Source of the DNA: Rhodoluna sp. | GTDB taxonomy: Bacteria; Actinomycetota; Actinomycetes; Actinomycetales; Microbacteriaceae | DNA length: 64,000 nucleotides | Direction of reading: 5' to 3' | Assembly: GCF_024639375.1 (NCBI RefSeq) | Contig: NZ_JAHEIM010000004.1 | Coordinates: 59,725 to 123,724 of the forward strand | In this document: positions 36,691-45,032 of the stretch, one piece after another | How the letters are laid out: each line of letters starts with the position of its first letter | Numbering within the stretch: the first letter of the stretch is position 1 | Made by a program: the position numbers and the translations under genes | The notes under the pieces: generated by a model | Databases searched by the model: none | What the model saw: only the letters and a program-made list of their open reading frames with translations | Told to the model about the DNA's origin: nothing

Positions 36691-37929
36691 ATGACTGACA
36701 TCAACTCCCCTAAACCAGCAAAGACCCCAGCAGCTCCAAAGGGCTTTGCACGCCACGGTCGCATCAAGGTGCAATCGAAGGCCAGCGCGATCTGGGGCTT
36801 GTTGTTCAAAGGCCTCGGATTAGTTCTTGGCGCCACATTGGCAATCACCGGAATTTCAATTTGGGAATTCAGCAGCACAGTGAAAGCTAACGAGATTGTT
36901 ATCGCGGGCGCTGAGGCTGCCGACATTAACGGCCCAATCAATATGCTGCTCGTTGGCAGCGACACCCGCGCCGGAATGGGAACCGCCTACGGCAGCGAAA
37001 CATCAACTCTTGCCGACGTAATTATTCTTTTGCACGTTTCAGCCGATCGCAAAAATGCGGTTGCACTAAGTTTTCCTCGTGACTTGATGGTGCCTTGGCC
37101 TGCGTGCCCAAGCACGTCAAACCCACCGGGCCCGGGCTACTACGCACAATCACTCGGTCAAATTAACGCCACCATTGCAAACGGTGGCCCCGGATGCACC
37201 CTGCTCACCGTGGAGCAACTAACCGGCGTGAAGATTCCTTATCTTGCGATGATCAACTTCAAGGGCGTTATCGAAATGTCTAACGCTATCGGTGGTGTTG
37301 ACGTTTGTGTTGCCGAAGAAATCAACGACGAATACACACAGACATATTTGAAGCCAGGCAAATACACCTTGCAAGGCAAAGCAGCACTTCAGTTCTTGCG
37401 CACCCGTCACGGTGTTGGCGACGGCTCAGACCTTGCCCGAATTAGCAACCAGCAAACTTTCTTGACTTCACTAGTTCGCAAAGTGAAGAGCCAGGGTGTT
37501 CTCACCAACCCGGTTTACTTGTATTCACTCGCAACAGCAGCAGCGCGCAACATGCAACTAAGCCAGAGCCTCAACGATGTTGGTGTGATGGTTGGTATTG
37601 CCAGTGCCTTGAAGAATGTTGATCTAAACAAAATCACCTTCTTGCAGGTTCCTAGTCGCGGTGGATTGCCGGCACCATACAGTGGCCGAGTAATGCCGAT
37701 TTATGAACAAGCCAATGTGTTGTTTAGCAAGATTGCTAACGATGAGCCATTGATTATTGCCAAGGCAAACACTGGCGCAGGTGCAGTTATCGATGCCTCT
37801 GGCAGCCCAAGCCCGTCGCCGAGTGCAAGCTCGAGCGCGGCGGCATCCCCAGCGCCTTCGGCAAGTTCTGATGTTTTGCCTGACTGGGCCCGCGGCACCA
37901 ACGGTGCCACCACCACCTGTTCTGGCTAA
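36691..37929 (+). CDS. LytR-CpsA-Psr (LCP) family phosphotransferase
   Basis: Membrane-anchored enzyme that transfers glycopolymers from lipid carriers to peptidoglycan. After a cytoplasmic N-terminus and one helix (about residues 33-55), the LCP domain shows LLVGSDTRAGMG, ALSFPRDLMVP, QINATIANGGPG, INFKGVIEMSNAIGGVDVCV and FLRTRHGVGDGSDLAR with its catalytic Arg residues. A Ser/Pro/Ala-rich tail with DWARGTNGATTTCSG ends the 412-residue protein. TAAACT lies 10 nt upstream, so the leader is at most a few nucleotides. Confidence 0.9.
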   Translation: MTDINSPKPAKTPAAPKGFARHGRIKVQSKASAIWGLLFKGLGLVLGATLAITGISIWEFSSTVKANEIVIAGAEAADINGPINMLLVGSDTRAGMGTAYGSETSTLADVIILLHVSADRKNAVALSFPRDLMVPWPACPSTSNPPGPGYYAQSLGQINATIANGGPGCTLLTVEQLTGVKIPYLAMINFKGVIEMSNAIGGVDVCVAEEINDEYTQTYLKPGKYTLQGKAALQFLRTRHGVGDGSDLARISNQQTFLTSLVRKVKSQGVLTNPVYLYSLATAAARNMQLSQSLNDVGVMVGIASALKNVDLNKITFLQVPSRGGLPAPYSGRVMPIYEQANVLFSKIANDEPLIIAKANTGAGAVIDASGSPSPSPSASSSAAASPAPSASSDVLPDWARGTNGATTTCSG

Positions 37930-37933
37930 CCGT

Positions 37934-37967
37934 TTGGGTTCGTGCGGGTCTTCGGCTAAACTGGCAA
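37934..37967 (+). promoter_or_regulatory. Promoter of tRNA-Ser(GCU)
   Basis: TTGGGT (37934-37939) and TAAACT (37957-37962) are 17 bp apart. The -10 lies in CGGCTAAACTGGCAA, almost identical to the tRNA-Ser(UGA) upstream region. Confidence 0.6.
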
Positions 37968-37974
37968 AGTTCGT

Positions 37975-38069
37975 GGAGACGTCGCATAGCCCGGTCGAGT
38001 GCGCCTCACTGCTAATGAGGTAAGGGTTTTAAAAGCCCTTCGGAGGTTCAAATCCTCTCGTCTCCGCCA
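37975..38069 (+). tRNA. tRNA-Ser (anticodon GCU), CCA encoded
   Basis: GGAGACG (37975-37981) pairs with CGTCTCC (38059-38065), followed by discriminator G and an encoded CCA (38067-38069). The anticodon stem CCTCA/TGAGG holds CTGCTAA with GCT at 38011-38013. The long variable arm is AAGGGTTTTAAAAGCCCTT. Confidence 0.95.
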
Positions 38070-38149
38070 CGAACACCCCTAGACCGCAGGCAGCAGAGCG
38101 TATAAGATAGGGAAGTTGTCTAAAAGCAACACCAACTAAAAAGCACGAA

Positions 38150-38233
38150 GACGAATCAGCGTTTGTCTGAAATCCTTCAGATTTCAGCAAATCGCTCGTC
38201 GGAACTGATTGAAAGCAAGCTTTCATCAATTCC
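38150..38233 (+). other. Two back-to-back long hairpins between tRNA-Ser and tRNA-Arg
   Basis: Hairpin 1 (38150-38200): GACGA, GCG, TTTG and CTGAAATC pair with GATTTCAG, CAAA, CGC and TCGTC, giving 20 bp with small bulges and a CTTCA loop. Hairpin 2 (38201-38233): GGAA, TGA and TGAAAGC pair with GCTTTCA, TCA and TTCC. They fill the spacer and stop 5 nt before tRNA-Arg. A TAAGAT hexamer at 38103-38108 could start a transcript carrying them. No known RNA family is recognised. Confidence 0.5.
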
Positions 38234-38238
38234 TCCTC

Positions 38239-38311
38239 GCGTTTGTAGCTCAACGGATAGAGCATCTGACTACGGATCAGAAGGTTGGGGGTTCGAGTCC
38301 CTCCAAGCGCA
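38239..38311 (+). tRNA. tRNA-Arg (anticodon ACG)
   Basis: GCGTTTG (38239-38245) pairs with CAAGCGC (38304-38310, one G-T pair). The anticodon stem TCTGA/TCAGA holds CTACGGA with ACG at 38272-38274, presumably edited to ICG. T arm GGGGGTTCGAGTCCCTC. CCA is not encoded. Confidence 0.95.
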
Positions 38312-38313
38312 CT

Positions 38314-38350
38314 AAAACCCGGTTTCTTCTCACGAGAGCCGGGTTTTTTC
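38314..38350 (+). terminator. Intrinsic terminator after tRNA-Arg
   Basis: AAAACCCGG (38314-38322) and CCGGGTTTT (38339-38347) form the stem, followed by a T-run. Its right half recurs at 39286. Confidence 0.8.
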
Positions 38351-38363
38351 TTTAGGGGTATGC

Positions 38364-38642
38364 ATGATCAAGCTGATTGAAAATCAAATCTTGACTTTGC
38401 AGCACACGCCGGGTTTAGGTGCCTGGACATATCACCTTCGCATTCCAGGAACCAAGGATTTGGATAGCCGTTGGGGATTCTTGAAGGTCTCTGGAGCTAT
38501 TGACGGTCACGAGATCAAAAACATAAATCTTGCTCCGCAAAAGGGTGAGGACAAGTTGATTTCAATCAACAAATCGATCAGAGACGCAATTGGTAAAACC
38601 GGCGGCGATGAAGTGACAGTTACGCTTTACCTTCACGACTGA
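38364..38642 (+). CDS. DUF1905-domain small protein
   Basis: The 92-residue protein resembles the DUF1905 fold: GAWTYHLRIPG near the N-terminus, then WGFLKVSGAIDGHE, and the closing IRDAIGKTGGDEVTVTLYL. The function of the family is unknown. It is the first gene after tRNA-Arg, lies within the pair of direct repeats and is followed by a lipoprotein gene 34 bp downstream. No strong ribosome-binding site is seen. Confidence 0.75.
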   Translation: MIKLIENQILTLQHTPGLGAWTYHLRIPGTKDLDSRWGFLKVSGAIDGHEIKNINLAPQKGEDKLISINKSIRDAIGKTGGDEVTVTLYLHD

Positions 38643-38676
38643 CTGGGTATTCAAAGAACAGTTCTACGGGGGAACA

Positions 38677-39767
<1,091 letters not shown>

Positions 39768-39775
<8 letters not shown>

Positions 39776-40703
39776 TTTTTGACTGGCGGCGTTTATTGAT
39801 GCGCCAGGCAACAAGCGACATGAAGCTGAGAATCACGACGAGTTGAAAAACAGCCAGCCAACTTGATGCCTCGGCATACCACCAGGTGATTGGTGGCATC
39901 ACAAAGATGCCAAGCACAACCAGGTGCACAAGGTAAAGCGCGAGTGCATTTTGCCCCCACCAGCTCAGCAGCCCAGCATGCTTTTGGCTATTTCGCGAGA
40001 GCAGGTCGGCAATCAAAAACGCAACAGCGCTGATTGCCAAGGTGATCAAAATAAAGCTGAGCGATACGCGGTGCTTGCTCACGGGGATGAGCACCAAGGA
40101 AATACCCGCGGCAACAATCAAGCTGGCGCAGCAAATCAAATAAGGAATCAACCCCTTGCGCCAGATGTCACCCACTGCTGTCGATAGCACCAGCAACCCA
40201 CCCCACGAAATCGCTCCAAAGAACCCGCCGTGCACCGACTGCAACACGGTCGAAAGTAAGGATGTGTCGAGAACAAACTGGTAACCGCTAAGAATTAAAA
40301 CTCCGGATGCGAACCGCACCCAGGTTGGAGTGCGAATAAACAGTAGGCAAATCAAACCGGCTACACCGATTGATTGCAGCACTCCCCAATCCGTAGGTTG
40401 TCCAACCATGTTTGCGGCACCTGCGATGACAGCACCAATGCCAATGAACGCTAGGTAGCGCAAGACAAAGTGGCGATATGCGACCATGGTTCCGTCAGGC
40501 ATGCGTCTTCTAAACGATGGTGCGTAATTCAAACCAATTACAAACACGAACGCAGATGCAACAGTGTCGGCAATCGTCAAACCAAGATCTGGTGCGTGCT
40601 TGAGAAATGACGGCACAAATTGGATTCCGGCGATGTAGTCACCAACGACCATGAAGATGACTAGTGCACCGCGGAGTCGGTCGATGGTTAGGTTGCGATT
40701 CAT
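39768..40703 (-). CDS. Multi-helix membrane acyltransferase-like protein (HGSNAT/DUF1624-like)
   Basis: A 311-residue integral membrane protein with about nine to ten helices. The opening NRNLTIDRLRGALVIFMVV resembles the IDxxRG start of DUF1624/DUF5009 and acyltransferase-3 proteins, which acylate sugars at the membrane. The later WGQNALALYLVHLVVLGIF is also typical. The ATG at 40703 begins this motif; an upstream in-frame codon lacks support. It is convergent with the gdhA remnant. Confidence 0.7.
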
Positions 40704-40825
40704 TAGCGAACTATCGAGCAAAGGGTTACCGACTTTCTTCGATAGCGGTCTGCGTTGCAAGGCAACAACTGCATACTACGCTGGCAGAAGCGCTCTATTG
40801 CAGAAGACGCCACCTAAGGAGCATC

Positions 40826-41044
40826 ATGAAGCCACCATCAATCCACGTCCGCGCTTTCCTCACCTGGCTGGCAATTTTTCCTTTGGTGACAATCGCGTTC
40901 TATACCGTTGTGCCAATGATGGGCTCAGCTTTGCCGGTGCTTAAGGTTTTGGTGCTCACAATTCTTGTTGTGCCGACTGCTGTTTATCTAGTGGTGCCCA
41001 ACTTGATGAAGGTTTACTTCAAGCTCACAAGTAAAAAGAACTAG
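40826..41044 (+). CDS. Small two-helix membrane protein
   Basis: A good ribosome-binding site (AAGGAG, 5 nt from the ATG) precedes 72 residues: a short N-terminus (MKPPSIHVRAFLTWLAIFPL), two hydrophobic helices separated by a short turn, and a basic C-terminus. Small proteins of this layout are common in actinobacteria; no function is known to me. Its end overlaps the truncated thiamine-binding gene on the other strand by 20 nt. Confidence 0.7.
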   Translation: MKPPSIHVRAFLTWLAIFPLVTIAFYTVVPMMGSALPVLKVLVLTILVVPTAVYLVVPNLMKVYFKLTSKKN

Positions 41045-41240
41045 GCGTTTTTAGTGCCTTCTCTAGGCGCTCGAGTATGCCGTAAAGTTCTCCAACAAAT
41101 CCATGGCGAATGTCCGCTTTGAGCACGAGCGAAACACGTGGGCTCACTGCTGCAACAGCTTCGATGGCTCGCTTTACAACGTCGAACACCTCATCCCAGT
41201 CGCCTTCAATAGTGGTGAACATTGCATCGGTGCGGAATAA
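41025..41240 (-). pseudogene. Truncated MTH1187-family thiamine-binding protein
   Basis: The preserved 71 residues (TDAMFTTIEGDWDEVFDVV, AVSPRVSLVLKADIRHGF, then the C-terminal helix) match the second two-thirds of the DUF77/MTH1187 family, which is about 100 residues long. The N-terminal strand and helix are absent: homology stops near 41240 and the divergent SDR gene begins at 41269. No credible start codon remains, so it is probably inactive. Confidence 0.7.
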
Positions 41241-41268
41241 ATCATTGTCTAGGGGGCTTGGTCTACAC

Positions 41269-41937
41269 ATGGATTACAGCGGAAAAACAATTCTTGTAGT
41301 TGGGGCATCTGGGGTTTTAGGTGGGGCCTTAACCGAGAGGTTTGCTAGCCAGGGCGCCATGGTTTTGGGCACCGCAAGTAGTCAAGAATCTTCATCTCGC
41401 ATGGGCATTTCTGTGCACTCAAAGTTTGTTGTTGATCTTGAGTCGGTGCAGAGCATTCAACAATTTTGCGAACTACTGAATGCGCAACAACTGGATGGAA
41501 TAGTGCTGGCTTCGGGGAGAGTGGGCTTTGCAAATCTAGATTCCACGAGTGCAGAGCAAGCACAGCGACTCATGCAAATAAACCATCTGGGGCTGACTCA
41601 ACTTGTCAGCGCACTCAAGGCAAAGCTAAATGAAGGCGCTTTTGTGGCTGCGCTAACCGGGGTTGTCGCCGAGAGATCATTCCCGGGGATGGCAGCTTAT
41701 TGTGCATCGAAGGCTGCGCTTTCGGCTTGGCTTTCATCAGCTCGCTTCGAATTGAAAAAACAAGGCGTTGCAACCATTGAACTAAGACCAGGCCACACCG
41801 AAACAGGGCTAGCCACAAGGCCACTCTTTGGCGTTGCTCCTCAGATGGGCGCAGGCATGCAAGCAAGTCATGTGGTCGATCGCATTATGGCTGCCGTTGA
41901 GGCAAGAACACAGCTCGTGGCAAGCACAGACTTTTAA
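41269..41937 (+). CDS. Short-chain dehydrogenase/reductase
   Basis: NAD(P)-dependent SDR of 222 residues. The Rossmann motif is TILVVGASGVLGGAL, the active-site Tyr/Lys are in YCASKAALSAW, and PGHTETG follows. The ATG at 41269 starts the Rossmann strand; the frame is open 159 nt further upstream, but only over the thiamine-binding remnant. Substrate unknown. It lies exactly at the breakpoint of the truncated neighbour. Confidence 0.85.
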   Translation: MDYSGKTILVVGASGVLGGALTERFASQGAMVLGTASSQESSSRMGISVHSKFVVDLESVQSIQQFCELLNAQQLDGIVLASGRVGFANLDSTSAEQAQRLMQINHLGLTQLVSALKAKLNEGAFVAALTGVVAERSFPGMAAYCASKAALSAWLSSARFELKKQGVATIELRPGHTETGLATRPLFGVAPQMGAGMQASHVVDRIMAAVEARTQLVASTDF

Positions 41938-41967
41938 ACCTGGTCACGCAAATCGAGTAAATCCCTC

Positions 41968-41973
41968 TAAACT
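41968..41973 (+). promoter_or_regulatory. Putative -10 element of the DUF1801 gene
   Basis: TAAACT, 6 nt before the ATG at 41980. Confidence 0.5.
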
Positions 41974-41979
41974 TTCTGC

Positions 41980-42327
41980 ATGTCAGAAGCAGAAGTCACC
42001 GCCTATATAGAGGCACAGCCCGAGCCAAAGCGCTCAACTCTGCTTGCAGTGCGCGCAAGCATTCTTGCAATCGAACCAAAGTTCGAGCAGGTAATCGCAT
42101 GGAATTCGCCGCAGTTCAAGATCAACGGCAAATATGCTGTTGGCTTGTGTGCCTTCAAGAACCACTTGACCTTTTCGCCGCAAAGCGCTGAGGTTATGGC
42201 TGCTCACGAAAAAGAGTTGGCCGATTACGTCACCTCGAAAAGCTCTTTTCAATTTGCTGTGGATAAGCCACTGCCGAAAGCCCTATTGACCAAGTTGATC
42301 AAGGCGCGACTCAAAGAAATTAGCTAG
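41980..42327 (+). CDS. DUF1801 (YdhG-like) protein
   Basis: A 115-residue single-domain protein. VTAYIEAQPEPKRSTLLAVR, then EQVIAWNSPQFKINGKYAVG and the final FAVDKPLPKALLTKLIKARL fit the DUF1801/YdhG family, related to the frataxin-like iron chaperone Fra. Biochemical role is uncertain. The stop codon shares 4 nt with a small membrane-protein frame on the other strand. Confidence 0.82.
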   Translation: MSEAEVTAYIEAQPEPKRSTLLAVRASILAIEPKFEQVIAWNSPQFKINGKYAVGLCAFKNHLTFSPQSAEVMAAHEKELADYVTSKSSFQFAVDKPLPKALLTKLIKARLKEIS

Positions 42328-42431
42328 TTGCCAGTGAGCAATTTGTAGGCAGAAATAACGATTAGCAAAATTGCGAGCACGAGCAGGCCTTGAGCCATCG
42401 CTTTGGTGGGTTTGCGCTTAGGAAGCTTCAT
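42324..42431 (-). CDS. Putative 35-residue single-helix membrane protein
   Basis: The frame encodes a basic N-terminus (MKLPKRKPTKAMAQ), one strong helix (GLLVLAILLIVISAY) and a short tail. Basic-inside topology and neat placement between two genes support a real small protein, but no ribosome-binding site or homologue is evident. Confidence 0.45.
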   Translation of the reverse strand: MKLPKRKPTKAMAQGLLVLAILLIVISAYKLLTGN

Positions 42432-42452
42432 TCTCTAAGCCTAAACGGCAAC

Positions 42453-42458
42453 TATCGT
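42453..42458 (+). promoter_or_regulatory. Putative -10 element of the DUF2256-photolyase operon
   Basis: TATCGT, 6 nt before the ATG at 42465. Confidence 0.45.
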
Positions 42459-42464
42459 TGACTC

Positions 42465-42602
42465 ATGGCGCCAGTGGCTAAAACTAAGAACGGGTTTGAA
42501 CCCAAGGTCTGTGAGCGCTGCGGGTTGCCCTTTGAATGGCGCAAAAAGTGGGCTCGTGACTGGGCGAACGTAAAGTTCTGCTCTAAGAAATGTAAGGGCT
42601 AA
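42465..42602 (+). CDS. DUF2256 zinc-ribbon-like small protein
   Basis: A 45-residue protein with two Cys pairs: [20 protein letters not shown] and then [10 protein letters not shown]. This is the DUF2256 pattern, which is repeatedly found beside Fe-S cryptochromes/photolyases. The four Cys probably bind zinc. Its TAA overlaps the ATG of the photolyase gene (TAATG), so translation is coupled and a functional partnership is likely; the biochemical role is unknown. Confidence 0.88.
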   Translation: MAPVAKTKNGFEPKVCERCGLPFEWRKKWARDWANVKFCSKKCKG

Positions 42603-44077
42603 TGCACGAGCGCATTCTCTATGTGGCTCATGACCACCTAAATTTCGAACGCGGTGTTCTAAAAGACGCCAACCCTGCTACGGATGTTGTGGTTTTGGTT
42701 GAAAGTGCGCGAATGACCCAAGGTCGCCCATGGCACAAAGAGCGACTTTTCTTTTTGCTCAGCTCGGCGAAACACTTTGCAAAGATGCTAACCAATCAAG
42801 GTTTCGCAGTTCGCTACATCCAAGCCGCCACAACCATCGACGGGCTGCTCGCGGCACGGGCTGAATTTGGTGATCTACCAATCCAAAGCGCCGAACCATC
42901 ATCATTTAGGCAATTTGCCCAACTGCAGCAATTCGGAGTGAAATTTGTCGAAAACGATTTCTTCTTAACCTCGCGTAATCATTTTTTGATGTGGGCAGAA
43001 AAGCAAAAGTCATTTGTGATGGAAAACTTCTATCGAGCTCAAAGAACTCGGTTGAACATTTTGATGACGGATGGTGAACCCGAAGGCGGTCGCTGGAATT
43101 ACGACGCCGAGAACCGTCTTCCACCGCCAAAGAATTATGAGTGGCCGGCTTATCTTGAACATTCGCGCGATGAAATCGACATGCAGGTTGCAAAGCAACT
43201 TGATTGCTCACCGACGGCTACTTGGGCTACAACTCGCCAAGGCGGGCTTTTGCAGTTGCAAAACTTTATCGAAAATCATCTGCACGCTTTTGGCCCCTAC
43301 GAAGATGCAATTGCTGCGGATAACTGGGCATTGCACCACTCACTGTTGAGTCCTTACTTAAACAACGGCTTGTTGCATGCAGAAGAAGTAGTGAACGCAG
43401 CAATCGATGCATACAAAAATGGCAAAGCGCCGATTGAGTCAGTTGAAGCATTTGTGCGACAAATAATTGGCTGGCGCGAATACATCAACGGCATGTATTG
43501 GTTCTTGGGCGAGGACTACCGAAACCACAATCAGCTTCACGCAGAACGCAAGTTGTTGCCACTGTTTACCGACTCCTCGAAAACCAAAATGAAGTGTGTG
43601 CGATCGGTAGTGAGTGACATCGAGAAACGATCGTGGACTCACCACATTCCAAGACTCATGGTGTTGAGTAACCTGGCTCTCACCACCGGCACAAACCCGC
43701 AAGAGTTTCTAACTTGGATGCGCGAACAATTCATTGATTCCTCGGATTGGGTGATGGTGCCAAACGTGATTGGCATGGCTGTGCACGCTGATGGCGGAAT
43801 CTTGATGACCAAACCATACGCATCTGGCGGGGCTTATCTGAACCGAATGACGCAGCACTGCAAGTCTTGCAACTACGACCCCAAACTGCGTGTGGGTGAA
43901 AACGCTTGCCCGTTCACCACTCTCTATTGGGATTTCTTGGATCGCCACAAGGACCGTTTCGTGAAAAATCACCGCATGAGCCAACAGGTGAATGGGCTAA
44001 AACGATTGACCGACCTGCCAGAGCTCAAACTTAGAGCGCAGCAGGTATTGTCGGGTCTCGACGCAGGCACCATCTAG
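42602..44077 (+). CDS. phrB: Fe-S bacterial cryptochrome/photolyase (PhrB-like)
   Basis: A 491-residue member of the FeS-BCP group, which repair (6-4) photoproducts using FAD, a ribolumazine-type antenna and a 4Fe-4S cluster. Four candidate cluster Cys, at 332, 420, 423 and 436, have the same spacing as those of Agrobacterium PhrB (350, 438, 441, 454 from memory). FAD-region motifs FVRQIIGWREYINGMYW and WVMVPNVIGMAVHADGG are also present. There is no classical CPD photolyase linkage. Confidence 0.92.
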   Translation: MHERILYVAHDHLNFERGVLKDANPATDVVVLVESARMTQGRPWHKERLFFLLSSAKHFAKMLTNQGFAVRYIQAATTIDGLLAARAEFGDLPIQSAEPSSFRQFAQLQQFGVKFVENDFFLTSRNHFLMWAEKQKSFVMENFYRAQRTRLNILMTDGEPEGGRWNYDAENRLPPPKNYEWPAYLEHSRDEIDMQVAKQLDCSPTATWATTRQGGLLQLQNFIENHLHAFGPYEDAIAADNWALHHSLLSPYLNNGLLHAEEVVNAAIDAYKNGKAPIESVEAFVRQIIGWREYINGMYWFLGEDYRNHNQLHAERKLLPLFTDSSKTKMKCVRSVVSDIEKRSWTHHIPRLMVLSNLALTTGTNPQEFLTWMREQFIDSSDWVMVPNVIGMAVHADGGILMTKPYASGGAYLNRMTQHCKSCNYDPKLRVGENACPFTTLYWDFLDRHKDRFVKNHRMSQQVNGLKRLTDLPELKLRAQQVLSGLDAGTI

Positions 44078-44092
44078 CCAATCCTCAAATTG

Positions 44093-44121
44093 TTGGAGCG
44101 CTCCAAAAAATCCAGTATCTT
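44093..44121 (+). promoter_or_regulatory. Promoter with LacI-family operator over the -35
   Basis: TTGGAGCGCTCCAA (44093-44106) is a perfect 14-bp palindrome of LacI/GalR type with the central CG. Its first six bases, TTGGAG, would be the -35, 17 bp from TATCTT (44116-44121). A repressor bound here would block RNA polymerase. The regulator gene is not in the window. Confidence 0.65.
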
Positions 44122-44157
44122 TGTCTAAACCTCATTGATGACAAAGGAGTCACCCGC

Positions 44158-45015
44158 GTGAGCTCACCAAAATTCATTGCCACCTGCTGGACCAGCTCAG
44201 GCAACGCAGCGCCGCTAGAGGCATCCGAAGTTAGCCCGCATTCAGCATTCGAGCGCCTGGATGCGATTGCTGCCACCGGCTGGAGTGGTTTTGGTTTTGC
44301 CGCCCCAGACTTACTAGAAATTGAGAAAACCGTTGGGTTTGAGGCCGTTTACGAACGTGCCCAAGAATTAGGCCTGCACCACATTGAAGTTGAACTGGCC
44401 ACCAACTGGTGGTTGCCCGAAGAATCTGGATGGCACGAAACCTGGCAGTTGCTAATGCGAGCCGCCACCCAGATGCACGCGAAGATGATCAAAATTGGCT
44501 CCGCATTTGGTGACCCTGTGGATGACTTCAGCCACATGGTCAAGCCATTCCGCCGTTTGGCAGAAGAGGCAGCCGGGATTGGTGCCGTTGTTGCGCTGGA
44601 GCCCCTACCGTTTGCGCTGATTGGTTCAATGCCTCAGGGTGCAGACCTGTGTGCCGAGGTAAACCACCCGGGGGCCGGCTTGCTTGTGGATTACTGGCAC
44701 GTATTTCGCGCAAACACTTCGCTTGAAGAATTAGAGAAGCGGGTGCCGGTTGAAAAAATATTCGGCATCGAACTTGATGATGCAGTTAATGAAATTGTTG
44801 GCACACTCTTTGAAGACACTCGCGACAATCGCACTTTGCTTGGCGAGGGTGATCAAGATGTTGTTGGTTTCATCAAAACAATTCAGCGCATGGGGTACAC
44901 CGGTGACTGGGGTGTTGAGATGCTTTCAAAGGAACACCGCGCAAAGCCGTTGCGTCAAGGTTTGCAGGACGCAATTGACTCTGCAAAAAAGGTGTTTGAA
45001 CTAGCGTCTCACTAG
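44158..45015 (+). CDS. Sugar phosphate isomerase/epimerase-like TIM-barrel protein
   Basis: The 285-residue AP-endonuclease-2-type TIM barrel has GWSGFGFAAPDLLEIE, MIKIGSAFGDP, VVALEPLPFALIG, LLVDYWHVFR and GDWGVEMLSKEHRAKP, with metal-binding Glu/Asp/His residues. It probably acts on a sugar or inositol derivative. The GTG start follows AAAGGAG. The LacI-type operator upstream suggests induction by a carbohydrate, but no transporter is adjacent. Confidence 0.85.
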   Translation: MSSPKFIATCWTSSGNAAPLEASEVSPHSAFERLDAIAATGWSGFGFAAPDLLEIEKTVGFEAVYERAQELGLHHIEVELATNWWLPEESGWHETWQLLMRAATQMHAKMIKIGSAFGDPVDDFSHMVKPFRRLAEEAAGIGAVVALEPLPFALIGSMPQGADLCAEVNHPGAGLLVDYWHVFRANTSLEELEKRVPVEKIFGIELDDAVNEIVGTLFEDTRDNRTLLGEGDQDVVGFIKTIQRMGYTGDWGVEMLSKEHRAKPLRQGLQDAIDSAKKVFELASH

Positions 45016-45032
45016 TTTTTGCAAATCAAAAG

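Noticed and set aside
38150..38233. CRISPR-like repeat pair
   Set aside because: The two hairpins differ in sequence and there is no repeat-spacer periodicity or cas gene.
41110..41268. Upstream extension of the SDR gene
   Set aside because: The extra 53 codons are antisense to the thiamine-binding remnant and lack SDR homology; the Rossmann fold starts at 41269.
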